Shown here: positions 1 through 12,505 of the stretch, in pieces | Numbering within the stretch: the stretch's first letter is position 1 | Layout of the letters: each line of letters begins with the position of its first letter | Source of the DNA: Bombyx mori | Taxonomy: Eukaryota; Arthropoda; Insecta; Lepidoptera; Bombycidae | DNA: 64,000 bases | Assembly (NCBI RefSeq): GCF_030269925.1 | Contig: NC_085110.1 | Location: forward strand, 7,998,001 to 8,062,000 | Direction: 5' to 3' | Position numbers and translations under genes: made by a program | Notes under the pieces: model-generated | Seen by the model: the letters and a program-made list of their open reading frames with translations, nothing else | Told to the model about the DNA's origin: nothing | Database searches by the model: none

Positions 1-605
1 AAGGGTAAGGGAAATCACTAAGTTGTGATATGCCACAACAAGCTGATCGTAGTGATTATTGTCATTATAACGACAGTTTTTGTTTTCTCGATTGCAAAAC
101 AACCGGGCACAAGCTATGTGTTCACGAGTCGCTGATCGCGAGCGAACGATGGATCGGGAAACACGTCTGCACTCGACGTTGCGAGGCGGGAATTGAAAAT
201 TATCAAATGGTAATTTTGGTTTACATCTGCATTACTCTGATTCAAAAATAAAACGTTGAAAAAACCTTGGAATCCAAATGCAAAAATAGCAGTATATCTA
301 ACCTTAAAATTATGTATTTAAAGCTTATCAGGATTTTGGTTTCCAAATATCATACGTCATGGTGTCACTTTATTATTAAACATGATAAGATTTTTATTTT
401 ATTTAACTGTGGACATTAAATTTAATTCGGTAGTTGACTATATATACCCAGACTAAGTCTCTTTTGATGATGCAGAAATGGGATTCCTGTTGGATGGGTT
501 GTACAATATTATTGAGACATAGACCTTGAAAGTCTAAAGAGCTGTAGCTGCATTATGTTATGGTGTCTACTATGTCAGTTCTGATAACTACTTGTAGACA
601 AAATG
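1..605. other. Intergenic DNA, nothing recognised
   Basis: AT-rich non-coding DNA. A short, more GC-balanced stretch at about 90-200 carries an open frame of 73 codons that matches no family I know and has no splice or promoter context. I annotate no gene here. Confidence 0.5.
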
Positions 606-820
606 GTCCGGTGGCCTTTCCAGTTTAAGCAGGGCAGGTGGGCGAGAAAAGGCTCAGCCAGGAGGGGTGAGATTTGCTAACACCTGCAAATGCGAGCACC
701 TCCGAAGGAGAGCTGACAACTCAAGAGCAGCTGCTTCGTGAATTTATCTACTAACGGATCGGAATCGCGACTCGCTGAGAAGATCCGATGAGAAACTCAG
801 GGGGCTGATGCTTAGGTTAT
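606..820 (-). mobile_element. LINE A (jockey-like) 3' UTR fragment
   Basis: Read on the minus strand this matches the 3' UTR of the full LINE A copies at 21340-21567 and 30658-30887, including the hairpin region, the GGAGGCGCTCG-like segment and the final GGGCCACCAG-type end. It lies in the same order and orientation as the ORF2 remnant at 1542-2335, so both are probably parts of one old insertion later broken by other insertions. Confidence 0.8.
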
Positions 821-1305
821 AGTGGGTAAAACTCTACAAATTTTCACCACGGCGGTGCGCTGGTTCAATATTTTTGAAGGAAGCTTTTGCGGGGGCGAGT
901 ATTGCTAAAGATGCGCAAAAAGAGGGGTAGGCCGAGGCTAGGTTATGAGGAGTAGACGTAACTGCCAACCCGTCGCTAGCTTCTTCCAATCTGCAGAATT
1001 CAACTTCACTACTGGACGACGCGTAATGGCGTTGGCTGGCCTGACGACTTGACACAGCACTCTTCTAAATTATTTGTCCATAAAACTGGTATACCACTCG
1101 CGCAACGACGAATATGATCGTCAGTAAGAGTTCGTATAATATAAAATTAATAAGAGTCCAAAAAATACATAGGTGACAAAACAAGCGGCGTGTGCGTGTA
1201 CAACGTGATAGTCTTCTTTTTTTATTTTTGACTTTTGCTTTTATGTTTTCTTTTTATAGCTGGCCATGCGATAGGTTTTATGTCTACTCTCATTAAAAAA
1301 GAACC
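821..1305. other. Unassigned interval between two parts of an old LINE A copy
   Basis: About 485 bases lie between the 3' UTR piece and the ORF2 piece of a LINE A fragment that should be nearly contiguous. The interval is moderately GC-rich at 830-1060 and AT-rich afterwards. I see no known motif, so it is either a further insertion or strongly decayed LINE sequence. Confidence 0.4.
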
Positions 1306-1555
1306 AGGTTACGTTGCACCGGCGGTCGTGTCGCTGGTGGCTGCGGGTCTGGCGTTTGGGTGACCGTGGGATGGATGTAATATGCTCTGTCCCGCCGTCT
1401 CAATAGCTCCGACTGGGCTTCGGTCCTGTCCGGGGTAGGGCGCCGGCTGTGAGCGGCAGGAGTTTTTAGTGAGGTTCAACTCCCACATACCCCTCCCGCC
1501 GGGCGGGTGGGTGTCCGGCTATTTTCTCCTGTAGAAAAAAAAGGTTACGTTGCAC
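1306..1555 (+). mobile_element. 5'-truncated GC-rich LINE 3' end with 14-bp target-site duplication
   Basis: The block 1320-1541 is GC-rich, contains the segment GTTCAACTCCCACATACCCC and ends in an A-run. It is flanked by the perfect direct repeat AGGTTACGTTGCAC at 1306-1319 and 1542-1555. The right-hand repeat is itself LINE A sequence, so this element inserted into an existing LINE A fragment. The style of the 3' end resembles R1-clade LINEs, but no coding sequence remains, so the family is uncertain. Confidence 0.7.
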
Positions 1556-2335
1556 GTCAAACTCTTTGCCGAGTACGGTACCGAAGTCCCTGAGCCTGCT
1601 CCTAATGTTCGAGCTAAAGGCGTCTAACGGAACGGTTATTGGATCTGATGGATCCGTAAGGACGTGTCTAGGGCGTCGACGGTGACTGGCTCCTGCGTGA
1701 TCAGGATTCGAGGAGTAGTCAGCAGCGGCAACGATAAAGCGATTATCATGACGCTAAGCTATTTATCGAAGTACCGTTTCGACGCTGACTTCATGTGTTT
1801 CCGGATTGATTCGAAACCTAGGTCGTCGTGCAGGTCAACGTTCCTCACGAACCACGGATCTCCGACCGCTAACCTACAAAAGCGGGATTGTAAGGACCAC
1901 GTGAGCGAACACCACACTCGCGTAAGTCATGATGAGCCTTATGCAAGTTTTGAAGTTTTGTAAACTTCCTTGTTCCGAAGGAAGATTTTACTTCGGTTAC
2001 AGATCATGTGATATAGTCAACCCAGAATAAACACGGTGTGGTCGCGGACTAATTTTATATGCAGGTGGAATGTCATCGATACATCCAGGGCGACTCCTGG
2101 GTACTTGACCTTCCTGACCCAGGGTATGGGTTGGCCAAAGAGGATAATCGGGGGTGTGAGATTCCTCCTCCTAATCCGGCAGGAAATCCGTATGGAGTTT
2201 CCCTATTGAAAATCAAACCGTTGTCCCAGACTTTGTCGAACGCATTTGCGATGTCGAAGAAGAAAACATTCTGTCCATTTTTGTATGTATATCCTGTAAC
2301 CGACCGCCACAAAACGGCGGGCGTGCCATGCATGT
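1542..2335 (-). mobile_element. LINE A ORF2 remnant, rearranged
   Basis: On the minus strand this carries the C-terminal end of the LINE A reverse-transcriptase ORF (the region facing 21100-21340 of copy 1) and, further along, a piece of the RT domain with the FFDIANAFDKVW block. The segments between them are deleted or scrambled, and no long frame survives. It is much more diverged than the two full copies. Confidence 0.8.
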
Positions 2336-5200
2336 ATTTGACTAAAAAGGGAACCTAAAAGTATTAAATTGATGACAAACATACATTTTTCATCGACCAC
2401 TTCTCACTTAAATTAACAATCAACACATTATTATCCAATGCCTAAATCATTTTGTAAAACACTACACCCTACTTTCAAATTCAACGTTAGTCTCATTCTT
2501 TCATTATTATTCATCGACTTCGCAACCATCTAATCACATGGAACGCTCTGAGCAAACGTGAAGTTCCCGACGCCGGCTGATTTAATTAGTTTTATTTGTT
2601 TACTAAAGAGGTGTTCGCAAATAATCTCAGTGTAGCTAGCTTTTAGTGGAAACTCTTTGCTTTTTTATTCATGCCAAGCTACGTTACCCGATTCGGTGTC
2701 TTCAACAAGGCGCGTTGTGCATTTTAAATAAATGGCGCATGACTTTTGTATTGTTTAAGCACAAATTAAATATTTAAATATTTTACATTAGTTGTGTTAC
2801 ATTAAATTGACACATAGACTTCTGTTGATGATAGTTTAATCAGTGGCTAAGGTTAGATTTGATGTTGTAGCGTGTTTGGGCGTTAGTAGCCGTTTTACAC
2901 CAGCCAAATCAGGTACGATTGTCTATTTACTTGAAAATAATCTAATATACTCGTAGTATGTATTTCAATAAATCATGAGATCGTATCTTAAAAAATGACG
3001 ATGGCCCGATAATTATGATAACAATGAAAATATGTTATTCAAAAATCTTCAGTACACGAATATTTTTTGAAGTGTAACTTCTTTAGGCGCGTTGAGAGTA
3101 AAATTTAACTCGATTTCACAGATTCGTTACGGCTAGAGAGAAAAGATACAATTTAGGAAGAGCGAGAGTGAGAAAAAGACAGCGTCTCGCGAAGCACTCG
3201 ACCGTGAAGAGCGGGAACGAACAGAGTGACATTTCTCTTATACACATAATTCCCTATTACAAGTGAAATTTGATTTAAGAATGAAAATTGAAGAAAAGTC
3301 TTACAACTTCGAATATTATCTGAAAATTAAAATATCATTTTCTGAATAGAATTCATTTTCTGATCATTCAATTAAATTTTCTGAAATAGTTAATATGGTG
3401 CATTATTACAGAAGCTTTCGATGACTTAAATTAATTAAAACAGACCTAAGTGAGTATTTGTGGCTTTCTGATTTGTAAATGGTTTTCTCGCATTAAATGC
3501 AGTATATGGATGGCTAACCGATAAATCTGTATTCAGTGGTCAGCTAACAGTAAATTGAGTGGCACGTGACTTGTTGAACGAAGTCCATCAGGCGTTCTGG
3601 GTGAGGAAAATTAAATTCTTCGAATGTCAGAACGCGCTATCACGTATCCTTCTTTGCATGATATTACAAGACTGTTGTATTAAAAAAGAAGTAATGTGCT
3701 TGAATATTTTATTACACGCATATTTATTATTGCCTCTGAATGAAAATGATATATAGCTTATATGACGGTATTTGTAAATATAATGAGAATGAGGACAAAT
3801 ATTCCAAGTAGTAGCGGTAAACTCTGCTCCGATGACGAGTACGGATAGTACTATTTTATTACTTTTTCGTAGATTTCTATTAATTGATAACTATTTCGAA
3901 CTTATGCTCTACCTAGTCTGTAGCGGTTACGAGAGCGTATAGATACTAAAATATGAAGGTCACCAACGATCTTGAGAGGTGAGGGTGGAGTCTCAAAAAT
4001 GTATAGCAGCTGAATGTATTCATTTCAAACTGGAACACATGATTGCTTAGTCCCAAAAATAGGCAGGACGGTGCTACATACCCATGCGGGCTTACAGTAC
4101 GCATTACGTCTAGGAAATGCCAGTTGCTCATAACAGTACGCTGATATAATATTCAGAAATAATTGTTGCCCATTATCCGGTAATTCGGGAAACGACAGCC
4201 ACGGGAAAATATGAAGTGGTGATATTATAGACACCACACAGTCAACGTAACCTCAAACAATATCATAGAACACCTAGTTCATTTTCACTTTAAAATAATA
4301 TTTCTGCTCTTACAAAATACAGTCATCATTCTTTTTACAATGATTTGATCTGTAGGTGAAACAAAACAAACAAAATTCAATAGTAATTACAATAACAATA
4401 GCATATAAATCTTTAACCTACGAGCCTCTTGAAGTCACCCTTTTAAGCTCATAATTATATTTTGTTAAATCGTCACAAAAAAAACAGTGAGCGACTATAT
4501 GTACATATAATTATGATCACCTTAAAATGTTTCTATTCAGTTAAGCATTTTCCGGCGTTTTAAATCGTTAAAGATAATGATTGATTCAGAACTATTTGTT
4601 TATATTACGACTACAGTAGTAGATAAAATATAATAATTAGTTAATCAATTAATTAACAATCGACAACGTATGAGTTACTTGTTGTACAAACATTAAGTTA
4701 TGTATATAACATGTATGTTTTGTATGAGAAACATGCTTTACAATGTAACTATATATTTGTCATGTATTGTCCAGTTTTTATTCGATAAAGTAATTTTTCC
4801 TGATAAAATCTCTCAATTTATGATTGGGTAAATGAAAAGTGAATTTGAATAAAGTATATAAACATAAAATTTCAGACGTTTCGAATCCTTTAGTTTTCGT
4901 GATCAAGACAAACGTTTTAGTAGAAATTAAAGACTATAAGCTTATTAAAACGATCCTGAGCCTCAACATTATGAGCAGCTAGTGACAGCTTACAGTAATC
5001 CAGCGCCTTTTGCTCAGGAACTGCTTAATATTCTTTTTGTTATGCAGACAAAGTAAGACGACTTAGCGCCGGCCGTAACTTGTAGGGCGCTGAAGAAAAT
5101 TAATGGCTTCGCTGGATAAGTCAGCCACCCACGCTTGCAGTCTTAATCCCGGCTACACGTGATGCAATCTCCAGCTTATTTACTATCTAGGAAGCTTAAA
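2336..5200. other. Intergenic AT-rich DNA
   Basis: No coding exon, RNA gene or clear transposon was found in these 2.9 kb. The few open frames of 60-70 codons are in AT-rich sequence and resemble nothing known. A GC-richer patch at about 5035-5160 is unassigned. Confidence 0.4.
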
Positions 5201-5548
5201 TCTATACATATAAATAAAATTAGAGTGTCTGTTTGTAGTATTGAAATAACCTGCATATGAATATATAAACGGTACATACACCAAAATAACATTTTTTACA
5301 ATGTTTGTCTGTCTGTCTGTCTGTTTATTCCGGTTAATCTCTGGAAGGGCTGAACCTATTTTGACGGGACTTTCACTGATAGGTAGCTGATGATTGATAT
5401 AAGGAGTAATTTAGGCTTACTTTTTTTAGGCTAGCTTTGCCTCGCGGCTTCACCCGCGGTACGACAATAACTGCGGGTAACATCTCGGAACTCAGCTATC
5501 AATAATAAAATTTAATGTTTCCGAAGCGAAGCGGGGGCGGGTCGCTAG
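5201..5548 (+). mobile_element. Non-autonomous Helitron
   Basis: The block starts with TC (TCTATACATATAAATAAAAT) and ends with CTAG after the GC-rich segment GAAGCGGGGGCGGGTCG. It sits between a 5' A and a 3' T, as expected for Helitron insertion. A short (GTCT)n microsatellite lies inside at about 5307-5323. This is the common short lepidopteran type, without coding capacity. Confidence 0.7.
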
Positions 5549-5830
5549 TGTTTTATAAATTAAGTTATTTCATTGCTCAAAATAGACAGAATAGCTAAAA
5601 GTCCACCTAATGTGATATGGTTTCCGAGGCCTATAGATTTTCAACGTAAATTCCGTTACCCACACGTCACGCAATTCTGTATAATTTTTAAAGTATAATA
5701 TTTAAAGGAAGCACAATAACCCCAATAAGTAAACATTAAGCATGTTTTAATTCAACATCTATTATATTCCTGGCTAGATACCACCAGATCTCATTAAATA
5801 TTAACATTGTATGCAATGTTCTCTGCAAGT

Positions 5831-6205
5831 ATTAGATATTGTTTGAGTTTCTGCGAGTTTCAAGGGAATCGATACAATGCATAATTACTCGTTAGGTCTA
5901 CTGCTCAAGTTCTGTATGTTTTAATGCACACTAGATTATGTCAATAAACTTATATCACACAACAAAAGTTACCTGCGTGTAGTAATAATATCGTAATAAA
6001 AATAAAAAATAATAGCATAATGAAAATGCATTTTTTTTAAATGAAGTAATGTAATTAGATATTGTTTCAGTTTCAAGGGAATCGATACTATGCGTAATTA
6101 GTTGTTAAGTCTACTGCACAAGTTCTGTATGTTTTAATGCACACTAGATTATGTCAATAAATTATATCACACCAGTAAATTTACTTGCTCGTAGTAATAA
6201 TATCA
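5831..6205 (+). repeat. Local direct duplication, two copies of about 150-165 bp
   Basis: The segment 5831-5990 recurs at 6055-6205 in the same orientation with a few substitutions and small indels. The shared core includes TCTGTATGTTTTAATGCACA followed by CTAGATTATGTCAATAAA. About 65 bases separate the copies. There are no terminal motifs of a transposon, so a local duplication is the simplest reading. Confidence 0.8.
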
Positions 6206-6468
6206 AGTTAAATTTTACTTCAATCTAGGTAAATTTTTGAATATAAATTTCAAAACGAAAACTAATGATAGGGCTTTGAATTAAATTCACCTTTAGGTGT
6301 GATGATAGCTTTAAGTCTCAGATTCGCGCAGTGATTGTTCCTAATAGAAGAAGTCGTGGTTCGTAAAGACAACTACACTAACTTTTTCCGTTTGCTAGAG
6401 TGATATCTGGACACAATTCCCCTACCTGTATGGGGCAGGAGTGTTGTCTGTATATAGGGACTTGGTGG

Positions 6469-6700
6469 CTTTTTTTTACCTATTCTAATGACACTGAGGG
6501 GTCATGTTAGATTTACAAAGCGAGTAAGTGAGCTCATGGAGCTATAACCGAGGACGTTGCTAACGCTAGTCCTAGCAGTGCTTCGCAGAATCTACCACTG
6601 AATCAGAAACGCGACCCACTGATAAGATCCGGTGAGAAACTCAGTGGGCTGTGTCTGTGGGTTAATTTACTCGCCGAACTGAAGAGTTCGACGACGGCAC
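6469..6700 (-). mobile_element. LINE 3' end of a family related to LINE A
   Basis: Read on the minus strand it contains the segment TTCTGCGAAGCACTGCT and the hairpin with stem CCCACTGA/TCAGTGGG at 6615-6648, and it ends in a run matching an A tail (T-run near 6470-6478). Similar pieces lie at 14275-14500 and 58155-58345. It is 5'-truncated and holds no ORF. Confidence 0.6.
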
Positions 6701-7733
6701 TCGCTATTTGTGCTCCCGTACAACTCCGGTTGGACGACACGACTTTACCATAGCCAAGGGATCCAGGAGCTCCCTCAGCAACGCCTTACTATCAGGATTA
6801 GATCTATCCTTCAGATTAAACATAAAATCTGGAGATTTTATTTTTCGTTAGTCTCGCTAAAACTCGAGAACGGCTGGACCGATTTGGCTAATTTTGGTCT
6901 TGAATTATTCGTGAAAGTCCAGAGAAGGTTTAAAAGGTAGATAAATATGAAAATGCTCGGAATTAAATAAAAATCCCCCGGCGTCGGACGGATTCCTTTT
7001 GTTTGTTTTAAGTTTATTTTATACAAAAGCTTAGGTCTTTTATTTATCGATTGAGGCACTACGAAGTCTGCCGAGTCAGCAAGTATACAATATAAAAAAA
7101 TATAAAAACCACACATCGTTTCTGAATTAGAGTGATTCAGCATTCACTAAAACACTACACATTCATTCACATTCCTAAAGATATTTCCTTCAACATTAAA
7201 GATCGATACGACATATTTTTATCAACGTTTAAATAAAATTTTACCGATCCGGTATATCGAGTACTTAGTTCAAAGGGGACGTCATTATGCCACGAGCAGA
7301 TTTGATTTATTATATCAGGGAATGAAATGGCCCGTTCCTCCTCTTATGTTGAAACCTTTTCCATTCCGAACTGTGACATGTAAATTCAGACAAGATTTCG
7401 AATATTTGACTACCTTTCTGATGTATTTTTCATAAACTCGATTTCTGTTTAACAACGTAGAGTATAATTACTATCTAATTATTGTTTAAGACAAATCCTA
7501 AGTCTTTTTATTGATATTTGCCTAATTATCAATAAAAAGCACTAATTTATGTATAATGTTTGACATAATTCTGGAAAGGTACGCACATCCATTATCACTA
7601 AACTTATTATTGCACTAAGCGAGTCTTGATTTAAAAACTATGGACCGAAAATAAATATTTGGTCTTTATCTACAAAATTGCCGTTTACAATGCAGAAAGT
7701 CTTGTTTTAAAAAAAAAAAAAACATTCTATCGG
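6701..7733. other. Intergenic DNA with a probable Helitron-type internal fragment
   Basis: The stretch 6850-6975 (AAACTCGAGAACGGCTGGAC and following) is of a kind often seen inside lepidopteran Helitrons, but I found no matching ends. The rest is AT-rich and unassigned. The open frame on the minus strand at 6838-7143 is low-complexity and is not called. Confidence 0.35.
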
Positions 7734-8105
7734 TCAAAATAGGCATCCGTGGTATCGGTGCATTTCGGTCATCGCTCTGGTAATTTTCAATGATGACACG
7801 CCCAACCAAACCATCACTGACGCAGGATGATGACCACGTTTTACCTTTCCGACCACTTCAGCAGCTTCTTTAAAACTGTGAGAGTAGTATTCTTCAATCG
7901 TGAAAATTTTTTTCATCGGTAAAGAGGATATTTCTGTTCCTTTACATTCCTTACAAAAAGAATTCATTTTTCATGTGACAATGCGGTCAAAAATCCCTTC
8001 GTTTCTGCGTCTGTTAAGCAACGCAAGGCATACCTTAATTCGTCGTCGTGCTTGTGATCATTCAGTTCATGCGGCACCCACTTATCACGTAGTTTTTAAA
8101 GTTGT
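7734..8105 (-). pseudogene. Mariner transposase fragment
   Basis: On the minus strand, first at about 8090-8050, a frame reads KWVPHELND, matching the WVPHEL motif of mariner transposases. A shifted frame at 7734-7967 reads RGHHPASVMVWLGVS, the conserved block near the second catalytic Asp. Between and beyond these the frame is broken and both terminal repeats are missing, so this is a short dead fragment. A Bm1 SINE begins about 25 bases to its right. Confidence 0.75.
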
Positions 8106-8130
8106 TTATCAAATAGAACAATATTGTTTT

Positions 8131-8370
8131 ACTGGTGGTAGGACCTCTTGTGAGTCCGCGCGGATAGGTACCACACCCTGCCTATTTCTGCCGTGAAGCA
8201 GTAATGCGTTTCGGTTGGAAGGTTGAGGCAGCCGTTGTAGCATACTTGAGACCTTAGAATTTATATCTCAAGGTGGGTGGCGCATTTACGTTGTAGATGT
8301 CTATGGGCTCCAGTAACCACTTAACACCAAGTGGGCTGTGAGCTCGTTCACTCATCTAAGCAATAAAAGA
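8131..8370 (+). mobile_element. Bm1 SINE, 5'-truncated
   Basis: Body of Bm1 from GGTGGTAGGACC to GCAATAAAAG. It includes the GTGAAGCAGTAATGCGTTTC and CAAGGTGGGTGGCGCATTTA blocks shared with the other copies. The tRNA-like head is absent. Confidence 0.9.
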
Positions 8371-11300
8371 AAAAGAAAATGTTTTGCTGTTGACGTTGAA
8401 AGCTGTTGCTAAGCTCAGTGGTAGATTGAGTATCGTCAGCTTTCAATGTGCCATAAATAAATAAGGCCAAATAAAAAAAAAAACTAGTGGTAGTATTTAA
8501 AACCCTACCCTGAATTAGATACCCATAACAACTATGCAAAATTCTAATACGATAGAATAAACGAACAAGCGAACATGATCACAAATTTAATTATAACATT
8601 AAGATTAAAAATCTTAAGAGATTAAGATTAAGAATCTTAATGTTTGTAGAACCTCGACAATATAAAAATAAAAACCCCAAACAGTCGCGTACATTAACGT
8701 CACTTTCTCAAAACGTAGCAGTTGTAAAAGTGCTTGTCCGAAGATCACGTCTGTCGGACATTGTTGCTCGAGTCTCGAGTCTGCATGAAGTTTACGATCG
8801 GAACGCCTGACAGTTCATGCTGTCCATAAATCTTGCTGCCTACAAAATGAGGGTCATGACCGTATGCGAACGTAAATTTGGCCACAGATTAACTGCACAT
8901 CAAAAACATTGAAATGAACAAAATCTTATTGGCTTACAAATTGTAGCGAAACAGCGACTTTTAATATTAAATACATCTATCATATCAGTTCTTCGTACTG
9001 TTAACAATATTACCATGTTACTAACCGTCCGCAAACTGTAAGCACTCTTCACTCAGTACCCTTATGATTGGAACGTACTAATGTTTCGCAGAAATAAGCA
9101 GAATAGTAGAGCCCACCGATTGAAAATATGCCACCAAAAACTTTGAGAAGAATTCGTAGGTAGTATAGCGGTACCAAATTCAGGTCGTAAAACTAGCTTC
9201 ATAAACAACCATGGCATATTAGGCCGTGAGCAATCGGTTTTTTTTTCCATTTTAGTATGTTACATTATTAAGAGTTTTGTTCATTAGGTTCATGCAAGTA
9301 AACATTAAATATATTTTGATTGCTTTAAAATTATTTTACACAGTAGAAATAAATTATTTAAAAACAGAATCAAAATTAATGCCAAAATGACATGCAGTTT
9401 TCTTAACGTTAGGATATCCAGGATGACTTAAATTATGAGGTGGAAAATATAGATTGTTTATTATTATTAATTGTTAGATAATGTGAAATTTAGAGACTCA
9501 GTTTTAAATTTCTTAACATACAAAAGGTCGGTAAACTGAAAGAATTCAAGATAATGGAAAGGAGCCTAAAATTTTTCGCATCTGTAACATGATAAAGTAA
9601 GTGAAAAGAAAATGTGAAAGTATTATGCTTTGCGTCTTGGCATCTCACCTCCATCCGATTTGATTCGATCGTGCGTAACCCGATTACAGTTTCTGTTTGT
9701 TCAACACGCTTACTTCGGAAATAGGGCGAAATGCAACTTTTACAAAATAAATTCTTTACCGAAAAATCAAACAATACAAACAGCAGAGCTATTAAATAAA
9801 TCAGCTATGAAATTGCGGCAAGGGGGCAACTCTTTACAAATCCTCAAACAGTTTTAGCTGCTCAGAGTTTTTGAACTCGCTTTCGTGAAGTAGTCTAAAA
9901 TCATTTCCGTATGAAGTTCGCTTATGAACTAAAAGTAAGTACGCGGAATAAGCGCTCGCTCCGCCGAGGCAAAGAACTCTCTTCTAAATTAATGAAACGT
10001 AACGATTATCTCGGATTTGACCGTATTTGAATTGTCTGTTAAGGCGAATTTATTAAATTAATTCTGTTCCCGGGCACTAATTGTCTTTTGTATCTATTCT
10101 ATTTAGGGATCGAATTTGAATATAATCTCAATATGGTAATAATAACAGTACCCGTTCTCACAAACGCAAATTTCACAATATCTTAATAGCAATCAGTCTG
10201 ACGGGCTGATTACAATTGTATTGTCATAATTATAAATATAATTTATTTTAAACAACGTACCTCAGAGCTTCAACAAAACTGAAGTCTAATTTAATTGACT
10301 AATGAACACTTTTGTAAATTTTACTGTGTTACTTATAATGTTTTGTATTCGAGTTGAACAATATTTGCTATGTGTATGTGCATTACTATAATTCTCATGT
10401 TGTATTTGTTATTTTAGCTGTTCTACACACACTCATCACTTTTAATTATTATTCTCATAATCCTGTAGCAGGTCAGCTGGAAGAGATTTCTTAAAGAAAT
10501 AAGCAGTGCCTTTGTACATAATTTTCCTATTACGCTGTACTATGCCTTCTTTTTTGTGTGTACATAAATAAATAAAATAAATAAATTTTATTTTCGTGTG
10601 ATTAAAACTCATAAACTACCAAGGACACTGGTCTATATTTATGTTGTTAAGATTGAACCATTAAATTCACACAAGTACATTGTTCCAAAGAACTAAAGCT
10701 AACTGGAACTGTTCTTAGACTTGAAGGCCGCTTTCACACATTAAAGTTTGTGGTTTCCACTTAGAAATACCGCAGTGCAGTGTCCTCATGTGAGCTTAAT
10801 ATTTATTTTTCCAGCTACGAAATGTTATTATTATTTTTATTATTTTTTAGTTATTATTATAACTTTTTTTTTGTCCCTGATGCATTTTTGCCTTCGAGAT
10901 ATTATTTGAAATGACATTTCATGGTCGGTAGAGTTATCTAAACGTTGTTCACTTCTATATTACTATTTTTTTAAAAAAAAATTCAATTTGATGTTCTAAA
11001 AATTTGGCAAATATTCGGAAGAAAAAAACTTGCACACCGAGACACTGGTACTTTATAGACCTGGAAGCTTCTCGTAATAACGTAGTTAACCCAAAAAATG
11101 AACGTCCTAAATACTATTTAAAATGGCTTATTAAGGGATTAATATAATAAATACTAAAGGATATTGTCTATTTTAATACGCTTTTATTAGCTTTGTATGT
11201 ACCTATGTAAAAGAATCTTTGAATGTGGCTTTTCAAACGTCGGACTGATTTGAAACTTGGCACACTCGAGCATAGGACTGATGACAATACAATTATTTAA

Positions 11301-11469
11301 TTAATTTATCATTCATTATAAAACGTAATATTTTTAAAAGCACCCCACGGGTTTTTACAATGAAATGCTTTTTTTTAAATCATAATCACCACTTTATTTA
11401 CATTAAAAGAAAATTTTCTACTTCTTAGTTCAGCCAGCTTACAATTTTTTTTTTTTGTTTTTTGAAGTC
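8371..11469. other. Intergenic DNA with a nested palindrome
   Basis: Mostly AT-rich DNA. At 8595-8644 a 50-bp nested palindrome has arms AACATTAAGATT and AATCTTAATGTT. At 8690-8960 a more balanced stretch could be old transposon coding sequence, but no family is recognisable. At 11160-11360 there is Helitron-like sequence without ends. No exon was found. Confidence 0.4.
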
Positions 11470-11877
11470 GTCGTGGCCTAAAAGATAAGACGTCCGGTGC
11501 ATTCGTGTGTAGCGATGCACCGGTGTTCGAATCCCGCAGGCGGGTACCAATTTTTCTAATGAAATACGTAGTCAACAAATGTTCACGATTGACTTCCACG
11601 GTGAAGGAATAACATCGTGTAATAAAAATCAAACCTGCAAAATTATAATTTGCGTAATGGTGGTAGGACCTCTTGGGAGTCCGCACGGGTAGGTACCACC
11701 ACCCCGCCGCGTTTCGGTTCGAAGGGTGGGGTAGCAGTTATAACTATACTGAGACCTTAGAACTTATCTCAAGGTGGGTGGCGCATTTACGTTGTAGATG
11801 TCTATGGGCTCCAGTAACCACTAAACACCAGGTGGGCTGTGAGCTCGTCCACTCATCTAAGCAATAAATAAAAAAAA
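11470..11877 (+). mobile_element. Bm1 SINE with tRNA-like head
   Basis: The copy starts with a tRNA-derived head: the A-box-like TGGCCTAAAAGATAAGACG and the B-box-like GGTGTTCGAATCCC. It continues through the Bm1 body to the AATAAA-rich tail. An internal deletion removes the usual GCAGTAATG block near 11705. It is one of two copies here that keep the pol III promoter. Confidence 0.9.
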
Positions 11878-12362
11878 GACAAGTATTTATTTATTCATTT
11901 AAAAAGTGTTGCAAGACCTTATTTCAAACAGAATGTATTAAATCGCTACGTTATATTCTATATTGAGATGGACAATTACATAATCCGACAAATTTACAAT
12001 ATTTATTTTGGTTTCCACAAGTCGTAAACAAAAGAGTTACTTGCGCGTTTAAATTTCGTATTTTTTCCTGTCCATTTTCCATTATACTATTTCTAAACGA
12101 AGGAAACGTAAAAATGTTGGTCATCCGTGACTACAAAAACCGTATAGTTTTGGAAATGTTGCAAGTAATATAATGACGACAAAAACGCGAGATTAAGCCA
12201 TGAAAGTAGTTTTAATTATAAAAACGTGCAAGACAACAACATTCTAACAACAATGTGGAGCGCATACTATAAATCGCTAAAACCTATACTGGAGTATACT
12301 CAAATGAAAAATATTTGTCTGTTTGTGAATAAAAAGTTTTATTTTCCTAACTAATTATTTAC
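11878..12362. other. Intergenic AT-rich DNA
   Basis: Nothing recognised. There is no long frame and no repeat shared with the rest of the window. Confidence 0.4.
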
Positions 12363-12505
12363 AATTTTTTTTTATTGCTTCGATGAGTGGACGAGCTCAC
12401 AGCCCACCTGGTGTTAAGTGGTTACTGTGGTGGAGCTCGTCCACCCATCTAAGCAATAAAAAAAAACCTACCCGTGCGGACTCACAAGAGGTCCTACCAC
12501 CAGTG
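12363..12505 (-). mobile_element. Chimeric Bm1 SINE with an inverted internal piece
   Basis: The block begins as a minus-strand Bm1 tail (12370-12424), then switches to a plus-strand Bm1 tail GAGCTCGTCCACCCATCTAA ending in AATAAAAAAA (12430-12468), and then returns to minus-strand Bm1 5' body (CCTACCCGTGCGG to GGTCCTACCACC, 12468-12503). The middle of the element is missing and partly replaced by an inverted copy of its own end. Confidence 0.8.

Noticed and set aside
2059..2400. Small genes on both strands near 2.2 kb
   Set aside because: The minus-strand frame contains the LINE A RT block FFDIANAFDKVW, so these are remnants of the decayed LINE A copy.
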